This document shows, piece by piece, positions 40,753 to 47,276 of a stretch of 47,276 nt of DNA; position 1 is the first letter of the stretch, and every line of letters begins with the position of its first letter. The notes beneath the pieces are model-generated. The model was not told the origin of the DNA. It made no database searches and was given only the letters and a program-made list of their open reading frames with translations. The position numbers were made by a program, and so were the translations under genes. This DNA is from Verrucomicrobiia bacterium (GTDB lineage: Bacteria > Verrucomicrobiota > Verrucomicrobiia > Palsa-1439): contig DATLVI010000021.1 of the NCBI GenBank assembly GCA_035577545.1, forward strand, positions 1-47,276, written 5' to 3'.

Positions 40753-41733
40753 TCAATACCTTTGCATATTCACAACAATCCGACTGCCGCCACGCTCCAA
40801 TCGAAAGGGCATCTCGCGGAGGTTGGCCAGCGCGTGCCGCACTGCCTGCCGTTTATCACTGGGCACGCATAAGAGAAAAAAACCGCCACCACCCGCGCCG
40901 GAAATCTTGCCACCCAGTGCCCCGGCCTTCACGGCCCGTTCATAAACCTCATCCAGGTCCGTGCTGCTGACGCCTTGCGCGAGCTTCCGTTTGGCTTCCC
41001 AACCTTGGTGAAGGATCGCGCCCAACCCATCGATGTCGGACGCCTCAATCAATTGCCGCACCTGCCGCGCTTGTTCCGCCATTTGCTGCAGCACCTCGAC
41101 CTTGCCGCCAATGTTGGATTTCTGCTGCGAAAGAATGCTCGAGGCCTGCCGCGTTTTGCCTGTGTAGAACAGCATCAGCATATTGTCGAGGTCTTCGAGC
41201 ACCGTGCGGGTTGTCTTTACCGACGTGACCTTCACCGCGCGGCCCGGGCCAAATTCAAAACAGCGCAGGCCGCCGTATGCCGCAATGTACTGGTCCTGCA
41301 CACCGATGGGCTTGCCCAAAATGCCAATCTCGATCTCGCAGGCCTCACTCGCCAATTGCTCGATCGTGGGTGTGGCGCCGACGTGATGATATAGCGCATT
41401 AAGCACCCCCACCGTGACGCTGCTCGATGATCCCAGCCCTGATCCTTCCGCGGGAATGTCGGAGAGAAAGGAAATCTCAATCCCCTTCTGCACCCCGACC
41501 TTGCGCATGGCTTCGCGCACCAGTTCGTGCTCGATCTGGTCCACTGACTCTACGATTTCCTTCTTCGTCCAATTGACGTAGATCTTGTCGTCGAACCGTT
41601 CCTTGGCGATGCAATACACGTACTTGTCGATGGCCGTGCTGACCACGCACCCGCCGTGCTGTTCAAAGAAGTCGGGGAAATCCGTCCCGCCGCCGGCCAG
41701 CGAGATTCGCAATGGTGTCTGCGTGATGATCAA
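40753..41733 (-). CDS. hddA: D-glycero-alpha-D-manno-heptose 7-phosphate kinase (GHMP family)
   Basis: 326 residues. Start set at TTG 41733, which overlaps the upstream stop (TTGA) and has GGGAG about 8 bases upstream; it gives the usual N-terminus MIITQTPLRISLAGGGTDF. The longer frame to 42033 runs through the neighbouring gene. The GHMP ATP-binding motif is EGSGLGSSSSVTVG and motif 3 is KISGAGGGGFFL. It phosphorylates heptose 7-phosphate at C1 for the GDP-heptose route. Confidence 0.9.
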   Translation of the reverse strand: MIITQTPLRISLAGGGTDFPDFFEQHGGCVVSTAIDKYVYCIAKERFDDKIYVNWTKKEIVESVDQIEHELVREAMRKVGVQKGIEISFLSDIPAEGSGLGSSSSVTVGVLNALYHHVGATPTIEQLASEACEIEIGILGKPIGVQDQYIAAYGGLRCFEFGPGRAVKVTSVKTTRTVLEDLDNMLMLFYTGKTRQASSILSQQKSNIGGKVEVLQQMAEQARQVRQLIEASDIDGLGAILHQGWEAKRKLAQGVSSTDLDEVYERAVKAGALGGKISGAGGGGFFLLCVPSDKRQAVRHALANLREMPFRLERGGSRIVVNMQRY

Positions 41734-42446
41734 TTCAACACTCCCTGTTCGAAATCGTGCTGCGCTTTCGCCAACCGCTCGGGCGTGCCCACGTCCTGGA
41801 TGTACGCCTCGGGCTTCATCGCGTACACCGGCCGTCCTTCGGCCAGTAACCTCGGAAACACGTCCTTTCCAAAATCGTAAAATTGCCCCGCCGGAATCAT
41901 TTCCAGCACGGATGGTTCGATGACGAAAATACCAGCGCTGATTAGGTTTGTCGAAACCTGTTTCGGGTCGGGCTTTTCGACAAATCGCAGCACCCGGCCG
42001 TTCGAATCCGTCTCGACCACCCCACCCGTCCACGGCTCAGGCGACGCAAACAACGCCACCGTTGCCAGCGCCTGGCGTGCTCGATGAAACTCAATCAGGG
42101 GCGCGAATTCGACCTGCACCAGGTTGTCGCCGTAAAACACAAGGAACGTCCCATCAAGCAGTTCACGTTCCATCTTCTTTACCGCGCCGGCGGTACCCAA
42201 CAGCTCCGGCTCGCGCGAGTAGATGATTCTTACGCCGAACCGACTGCCATCCCCAAAGTAACTGGTGATCTTCTCGGGAAGGTAGTGCAAGTTGACGATC
42301 AGTTCGCGGACACCCTGCCGCTTGAACAGCCCCAAGTGATGCTCCAGCAAGGGCTTGCCACCCACCGGCACCATCACCTTGGGGAGGTCCAGGCCGAGCG
42401 AGCGCAGTCGCGTGCCCAGTCCCGCGGCCAGGATAAAGGCCTTCAT
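41730..42446 (-). CDS. hddC: Nucleotidyltransferase, probable heptose-1-phosphate guanylyltransferase
   Basis: 238 residues. Nucleotidyltransferase fold with AAGLGTRLRSLG near the N-terminus and the LPKVMVPVGGKPLLEHHL substrate loop. The assignment to HddC rests on its place beside hddA and gmhA; sequence alone is also compatible with other sugar-1-phosphate nucleotidyltransferases. It overlaps rdgB by four bases (ATGA). The phosphatase GmhB, needed between HddA and HddC, is not in the window. Confidence 0.82.
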   Translation of the reverse strand: MKAFILAAGLGTRLRSLGLDLPKVMVPVGGKPLLEHHLGLFKRQGVRELIVNLHYLPEKITSYFGDGSRFGVRIIYSREPELLGTAGAVKKMERELLDGTFLVFYGDNLVQVEFAPLIEFHRARQALATVALFASPEPWTGGVVETDSNGRVLRFVEKPDPKQVSTNLISAGIFVIEPSVLEMIPAGQFYDFGKDVFPRLLAEGRPVYAMKPEAYIQDVGTPERLAKAQHDFEQGVLN

Positions 42447-43093
42447 ACCCGCTCGCGCTGCGGCGGTGGAGGCGGAGAATCATCGGCGCCGGCGCTGCGC
42501 TCGCGCAGATAGCGGGACAATACCGCCCACGCCTTTTGCATCGCCTTCGCGCGATGGCTGATGCGGTTCTTCACTTCCGGCGAAAGTTCCGCGAAGGTCT
42601 TCGTCTGGCCATCGGCGATGAAGAGCGGATCGTATCCGAATCCGCCGCCACCGCGCTCCGCTTCGAGGATTGTCCCATTACAGATGCCTTCTACGCACTC
42701 GCACAACCCGTTCTCGTCGGCGATCGCCACCACGCAACGAAATCGTGCCGTCCGCTTGTCATACGGTACGCCTTCGAGCCGCTGGAGCAATTTCTTGTTG
42801 TTCTCGTGATACGTCGCGTCCTCGCCGGCGAACCGTGCGGACCTCACGCCGGGCTCGCCCTTCAATGCGTCCACTTCCAGCCCCGTATCATCGGCCAGCG
42901 TCAACTTCTTCGCCACCCGTGCCGTCTCGACCGCCTTCTTGATCGCGTTATCGCGGATCGTTGCGCCGTCCTCCACGATTTCCGGCAGCCCGCGAATGCT
43001 CGATGCCGGGACGGCCTCCAACGGCAGGTCCTTCAGCAAAGCCGCTAGCTCTTTCAATTTGTGTTTGTTGCGCGAGGCGACAAGTAGTTGCAT
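42443..43093 (-). CDS. rdgB: XTP/dITP diphosphatase (Ham1/RdgB)
   Basis: 216 residues. Hydrolyses non-canonical purine triphosphates (XTP, dITP) to protect DNA and RNA. The N-terminal VASRNKHKLKEL, the metal site LADDTGLEVDAL and FGYDPLF are visible, and the C-terminal SHRAKAM completes the substrate site. It has a Pro-rich C-terminal tail (SPPPPPQRE) longer than usual. It is the first gene of the operon, with no obvious link to glycosylation. Confidence 0.95.
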   Translation of the reverse strand: MQLLVASRNKHKLKELAALLKDLPLEAVPASSIRGLPEIVEDGATIRDNAIKKAVETARVAKKLTLADDTGLEVDALKGEPGVRSARFAGEDATYHENNKKLLQRLEGVPYDKRTARFRCVVAIADENGLCECVEGICNGTILEAERGGGGFGYDPLFIADGQTKTFAELSPEVKNRISHRAKAMQKAWAVLSRYLRERSAGADDSPPPPPQRERV

Positions 43094-43228
43094 GGCCGCG
43101 CATTATACCGCTCCTCCGCCAAAAATGAAGGATAGAGTGTATTCCGCTGCCGCACGCTGTTTGTGGACCGAGCCTGGCGATTCCGCTTGTCCGTTCCCGA
43201 AGGTGCGGCGTATCCTGCGCGCTCTCAT

Positions 43229-44377
43229 ATGAGCCAGCTTCTGATCCTTTATCTCGTCTCTCTGCTGATGGATATGAGCGTGGCGGGCGTGGTATTCGCC
43301 ATCGGCCGACGCGCGGCGGAGTTGGGCGCGAGCGCGGCGCAGCTTGGTTGGCTCGGTGCAGTGTGGATTGGCGTCTATGCTATGCTGGCGCTGGTGACGG
43401 GCCGATACTCCGACCGTGTCGGACGCCGCCAATTGGCGCTCGTCGGCTGCCTCATTGCAGGAAGCATGGCGTTCGCGTGTTCGCTGACAACCCAGATCGG
43501 CTTGCTCCTGTTGTTCAGTGCCTTCTTCGGCATCGGCCTGGCGTGCTTCTGGCCGTCGATCATCGCCTGGCTCGGGGAAGGACTCAGCGGACACAAACTC
43601 GCGGTCCGCCTGACCACTTTCGGAGTGGCGTGGAACCTTGGCCTTCTGCTCGGGTTTCTGCTTTCCGGCATTCTCTTTAAGCACGGGCCGAAACTGGCAT
43701 TCTATGCGTCCGCAGGGTCAATCTATCTGATTGCGGTCCTACTGCTCCTCCCCACCAGGCAATCGGAAGGCAACAATGAATTCACTGCCGCAGACCCGGC
43801 TCCGCACATCCCCAGAGGTCGCGGTTTTCGCAAGACGGCATGGTTGGCGAATTTTGCGACAAATTTCGCGCTGGCCGGCACCACGGCGTTGTTCCCGCAG
43901 CTCGCGATGCATCTCGGTATCAGCGCGGATGTGCATGGCGCGCTACTCGCCGCCGGTCGCGGTGCGGCACTCGCGGCGTTCGTAGCGCTGCAACTCCTTG
44001 TGTTCTGGCGGACGCGGCTCTGGCCGCTGTGGGTGGCGCAATTGGGCTGCGCGGCGAGCCTCGTGTGGATCGCGCTCGCGCATGCTACGTGGATGTTCGC
44101 CGCGGCGTGGATCGTCGGCGGCGTCGTGTCCGGCTACTCGTACCAGGCGAGCATTTACTTCACGCTCGAAGAGATGACCGAAAAAGGCAAAGGCAGCGGG
44201 TTCCACGAGGCCATCATCGGAAGCGGAATGTTCGTCGGTCCGGTGCTGGCGGGTTGGGTCGGGAGCCACCACTCACTGCGCGCGCCTTATTTCTTTTGCG
44301 CAGCCGTGCTCGTCGTGCTGATCGTCGTTCAGATGGCGCTGGTGTGGACGCGCCGACACTCCGCCGCTACCGCTTGA
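43229..44377 (+). CDS. MFS transporter
   Basis: 382 residues from ATG 43229 (the frame opens upstream at 43163, with a less hydrophobic start). About 12 membrane helices; the loop motif between helices 2 and 3 is GRYSDRVGRRQLAL. No specific substrate signature is seen. It is the only plus-strand gene in this part of the window and overlaps the convergent Gfo/Idh/MocA gene by 11 bases, so transcription from both sides meets here. Confidence 0.85.
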   Translation: MSQLLILYLVSLLMDMSVAGVVFAIGRRAAELGASAAQLGWLGAVWIGVYAMLALVTGRYSDRVGRRQLALVGCLIAGSMAFACSLTTQIGLLLLFSAFFGIGLACFWPSIIAWLGEGLSGHKLAVRLTTFGVAWNLGLLLGFLLSGILFKHGPKLAFYASAGSIYLIAVLLLLPTRQSEGNNEFTAADPAPHIPRGRGFRKTAWLANFATNFALAGTTALFPQLAMHLGISADVHGALLAAGRGAALAAFVALQLLVFWRTRLWPLWVAQLGCAASLVWIALAHATWMFAAAWIVGGVVSGYSYQASIYFTLEEMTEKGKGSGFHEAIIGSGMFVGPVLAGWVGSHHSLRAPYFFCAAVLVVLIVVQMALVWTRRHSAATA

Positions 44378-45413
44378 TTTGCACCGGCTGACCGCTCGCG
44401 GCGCTCTCGTAAATCGCGTCGAGCAACTCCATCACGATCAGCCCTTCCTCGGCGGTGGCGATATGCGGTTTGTCCTGCAGGATGCTGTCGATGAAATGGT
44501 GAAACTGGGTGGGCACGTCAGGGCCGGGCGGATGATGCAGTTTCATATCGTAATGCGCGCCGTCGCGTTCGAGGAAAAGTTCCGCCTCGAACTTGTACCC
44601 TTCCCCGACATTCCGATGCACCGCGCCGCCAACCGTTCCCAACAGCCGCGTCTCCATGAGCTCCTGCTCGGCGATATACGCCGCCCACGAAGCCTCCAAC
44701 TCCAGCGTCGCGCCATTCTGAAATTTGACCAGCGCCACTCCGAGGTCCTCAACATCGAACGTTGCGCCTTTTTCCTTCGCGATGCGCGAGCCTATCGCGT
44801 TGTAGGTGCTTGCCAGCACCCACACGGGTTTCGGGTAACCCATTAACCACAATGCCAGGTCCAGCCGATGCACGCCAAGATCGATGATCGGCCCGCCGCC
44901 CGCCAGCGCTTTCTGTCCGAACCAGCCGCCAAAACCCGGAATCCCGCGCCGGCGATGCCAGATCGTGCGGGCAAAGTAAATATCGCCCAGCGCGCCCGCG
45001 TCGACCTGCGCTTTCAGCGCCCAGGACGGCGTGGAGAAGCGGTAGGAAAAATTGATCATCAGCCGTTTCCCCGCGCGCTGCGCCGCGTCCCGCATCGCGC
45101 GCGCTTCCGCGGTGTTCATCGCCATCGGCTTCTCGCAGAGCACATGGCAACCGGCCTCCAGGGCCGCGATCGTGAGCGGTTTGTGAAACTTGTTCGGCGT
45201 GCACACGCTCACGATGTCGAGCTTCTCTTGCGCAAGCATCTCCGCTGCGTCGCGATAACGGTGCGCAATCTTGTACTCGTCGCCCGACGCTTTCAGGCGC
45301 GTCTCGTCAAGGTCGGCGATGGCGACGACCTCCGCGTTCGAGTGCGATTGATAACCGCGAATGTGGCTCCGCCCAATGCCCAGGCCGATGATGCCGATGC
45401 GAAGTTTGTTCAC
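44367..45413 (-). CDS. Gfo/Idh/MocA family oxidoreductase
   Basis: 348 residues. NAD(P)-binding Rossmann motif [15 protein letters not shown] at the N-terminus, the conserved EKPMAMN (Lys of the catalytic set) at about 95, and the [13 protein letters not shown] block with the catalytic His. The family oxidises or reduces sugars and derivatives. It starts in a four-base overlap with the ThuA-like gene, as expected for a carbohydrate-utilisation pair. Confidence 0.9.
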   Translation of the reverse strand: MNKLRIGIIGLGIGRSHIRGYQSHSNAEVVAIADLDETRLKASGDEYKIAHRYRDAAEMLAQEKLDIVSVCTPNKFHKPLTIAALEAGCHVLCEKPMAMNTAEARAMRDAAQRAGKRLMINFSYRFSTPSWALKAQVDAGALGDIYFARTIWHRRRGIPGFGGWFGQKALAGGGPIIDLGVHRLDLALWLMGYPKPVWVLASTYNAIGSRIAKEKGATFDVEDLGVALVKFQNGATLELEASWAAYIAEQELMETRLLGTVGGAVHRNVGEGYKFEAELFLERDGAHYDMKLHHPPGPDVPTQFHHFIDSILQDKPHIATAEEGLIVMELLDAIYESAASGQPVQIKR

Positions 45414-46192
45414 TGCCGCACTCCCGCGCGGCCAAACTGCACCGCCTTCTTCTTGATCGGCTCCAGCGCGGGCGAATTCGGCGCCTTGTCGGTCGCCATC
45501 GTTACGCGGCGACGTGCCCAGCGGCAGGCGTTTCCAATCACCCGAATCACATTGGCATCGTGGTACGTCGGATACGTCTCGTGTCCGGGACGAAAATAGA
45601 AGACGCGGCCGTTACCGCGGTCCCAACAACAACCGCTGCGGAACACCTCACCGCCCTCGAACCACGAAACAAAAATGAGCTTATCCGGTTCGGGAATATC
45701 GAAACGCTCACCGTACATTTCCTCGTAGGGCAATTCAAAATATTCGCCCAGGCCTTCCGTGATGGGATGACCCGGCGCCAGGTTCCAGAAACGTTCCTTC
45801 TCGTCGGCCTCGCGCCACTTCAGGGAGCAATTCGTCCCCATCAATGCGCGAAAAATCTTCGAATAATGGCCGGAATGCAGCACGATCAATCCCATCCCCG
45901 CTAGCACCTGCTGCTGCACGCGCTTCACCACGTCGTCCTTCACGTCCCCATGCGCGACGTGCCCCCACCAAACGAGCACATCGGTCTCTTTCAGCACGGT
46001 CTCCGTCAGCCCATGCTCCGGTTCGTCGAGGGTCGCCGTGCGGCAAACCAAATCCTTCGCGCTCGCCAGCCCCTTGGCAATCGTCACGTGCATGCCATCG
46101 GGATAAACCTTCTTCACCGCCTCGTTCTTGCGCTCGTGGCGGAATTCATTCCAAATCGTAACGCGAACTTTCGTACTCATCGTGCGCTTCAC
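45410..46192 (-). CDS. ThuA-like trehalose/sugar utilisation domain protein
   Basis: 260 residues from GTG 46192, overlapping the fabF stop as GTGA; an ATG at 46180 is the alternative start. ThuA fold (glutamine-amidotransferase-like): [38 protein letters not shown] and [18 protein letters not shown]. It usually accompanies Gfo/Idh/MocA oxidoreductases in sugar catabolism. Its exact reaction is not established. Confidence 0.88.
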   Translation of the reverse strand: MKRTMSTKVRVTIWNEFRHERKNEAVKKVYPDGMHVTIAKGLASAKDLVCRTATLDEPEHGLTETVLKETDVLVWWGHVAHGDVKDDVVKRVQQQVLAGMGLIVLHSGHYSKIFRALMGTNCSLKWREADEKERFWNLAPGHPITEGLGEYFELPYEEMYGERFDIPEPDKLIFVSWFEGGEVFRSGCCWDRGNGRVFYFRPGHETYPTYHDANVIRVIGNACRWARRRVTMATDKAPNSPALEPIKKKAVQFGRAGVRQ

Positions 46193-47276
46193 TCGTGCCG
46201 CTTGACGATGATCGTGGCGTTGTGGCCGCCGAACCCCAGCGAATTATTCAGGCAGACATCGACCTTCATCTGCCGGGCCTTGTTGGGCACGTAGTCGAGA
46301 TCGCATTCCGGATCGGGATTCTCGTAGTTGATGGTCGGCGGAACGATGCCATCACGAATCGCCAGCGCGCAGGCCGCCGTTTCAACCGCACCCGCCGCGC
46401 CGAGCAGATGGCCGGTCATGGACTTGGTGGAACTGACCGCCAGCTTCTTCGCGTGTGCGCCGAAGACCTTTTTGATCGCCTGCGTTTCGCACTTGTCACC
46501 AACGGGCGTCGAGGTGCCGTGGGCATTGATGTAATCAACCTGTTCAGGGTTGAGCCCGGCGTGCCCCAGGGCCATCGCCATGGAACGCGCGGCCCCTTCG
46601 CCCTCAGGTGCGGGCGCGCTCATGTGGTAGGCGTCACCCGTGATGCCGTAGCCGGCGACCTCACAATAGATCTTCGCGTGCCGTTTGCGGGCGTGTTCGA
46701 GCGATTCGAGAATGCACACACCCGCCCCTTCCCCCATCACAAAACCATCGCGCTGGGCGTCGAACGGTCGGCTGGCGCGCTCGGGTTCACTGTTGCGGGT
46801 GCTCATGGCTTTCATGGCGCAGAAACCCGCGTACCCCATTTGCGTGACTGCGGCCTCGCTGCCGCCGGCGATCATGATATCGGCATCATTATGAACAATC
46901 GCCCGCGCCGCCTCCCCCAACGCATGCGTCGCGGTGGCACACGCGGAAACAACGGCGAGGTTCGGCCCCTTCGCGCCGAGCAACATCGACACATACCCGC
47001 TGGCCATGTTGACGATGAGCATCGGGATCATGAACGGCGAGACGCGGCCCGGGCCTTTGCGGATGAGGTTCCCCACCTGCTCTTCAATGGTTTCCATGCC
47101 GCCAATGCCGGAGCCGATGAGCACACCCACGCGGTTGGCGTCCTCCTTGGCCATCTCGATGCCCGCATCCACGACCGCCTTCTTGGCGGCCCCAACGGCG
47201 TACTGCACGAACCGATCGGTGCGCCGCGTCTCCTTGAGAGGCATGAAGTCTTCCGGCTTAAAGTCGCGCACTTCGC
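46189..47276 (-). CDS. fabF: 3-oxoacyl-[acyl-carrier-protein] synthase II, N-terminally partial
   Basis: The frame is open to the last base; from 47271 down, 360 residues are visible and about 50 N-terminal residues lie outside the window. Thiolase-fold KAS II: the catalytic Cys is in [15 protein letters not shown], and the two catalytic histidines are in [11 protein letters not shown] and [11 protein letters not shown]. It elongates fatty acids by malonyl-ACP condensation. It overlaps the ThuA-like gene by four bases, an unusual neighbour for a fatty acid gene. Confidence 0.96.
   Translation of the reverse strand, partial: EVRDFKPEDFMPLKETRRTDRFVQYAVGAAKKAVVDAGIEMAKEDANRVGVLIGSGIGGMETIEEQVGNLIRKGPGRVSPFMIPMLIVNMASGYVSMLLGAKGPNLAVVSACATATHALGEAARAIVHNDADIMIAGGSEAAVTQMGYAGFCAMKAMSTRNSEPERASRPFDAQRDGFVMGEGAGVCILESLEHARKRHAKIYCEVAGYGITGDAYHMSAPAPEGEGAARSMAMALGHAGLNPEQVDYINAHGTSTPVGDKCETQAIKKVFGAHAKKLAVSSTKSMTGHLLGAAGAVETAACALAIRDGIVPPTINYENPDPECDLDYVPNKARQMKVDVCLNNSLGFGGHNATIIVKRHE

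Overview
The window is about 58-60% GC, gene-dense, and has no rRNA and no CRISPR. The gene content (a PilB/MglA/roadblock polarity cluster, Hint and Tim44-like proteins, TPR lipoproteins, DUF2723 and GT39 glycosylation enzymes) fits a Gram-negative bacterium of the PVC group, most likely Verrucomicrobiota. That assignment is inference; there is no marker gene that settles it.

Layout: (1) 1-5015, plus strand: 3' part of a type IV pilus/T2SS ATPase, an unusual helix-hairpin-helix plus roadblock protein, an MglA-type GTPase and a second roadblock protein, together a cell-polarity or motility module. (2) 5016-6920: sparse region with a structured palindromic repeat, a predicted lipoprotein and possible remnants. 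(3) 6921-9355, minus strand: trmB, a Na/Pi-cotransporter-like protein with a PhoU domain, and tRNA-Phe(GAA). (4) 9317-18099: an 8.8-kb element integrated in the 5' half of tRNA-Phe, bounded by a 42-bp direct repeat (41/42 identical). It carries integrase, XRE repressor, excisionase-like protein, an iteron-rich candidate origin, a primase-helicase, a small HTH protein, an unknown gene, and a plus-strand cargo operon (small membrane protein plus membrane-anchored TPR protein) behind a strongly structured leader. The core resembles phage satellites (PICI-like) or other replicating integrative elements. (5) 18184-22685: zinc-ribbon-like protein, TPR lipoprotein, and a DUF350-like protein followed by a protein with two tandem Hint domains, a transmembrane segment and two Tim44-like domains. 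(6) 22745-30097, minus strand: trpE, hisI, hisF, a hypothetical, ppk2, two DUF21/CBS paralogues and a parvulin-type isomerase. (7) 30513-30660: second copy of the palindromic repeat in the opposite orientation. (8) 30781-43093, minus strand: a tightly overlapping rdgB-hddC-hddA-gmhA-epimerase-GT2-GT39-GT39-GT2-DUF2723 operon for nucleotide-heptose supply and lipid-phosphate-sugar-dependent glycosylation. (9) 43229-47276: an MFS transporter, a Gfo/Idh/MocA oxidoreductase, a ThuA-like protein and a partial fabF.

The most interesting items are the tRNA-Phe element (its integrase gene now supplies the upstream region of the tRNA), its iteron array and leader RNA, the tandem Hint/Tim44 protein with DUF350, the polarity module with a six-fold repeated motif, and the two-copy interspersed repeat. 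All functional statements come from reading motifs and neighbourhoods; no database search was run.
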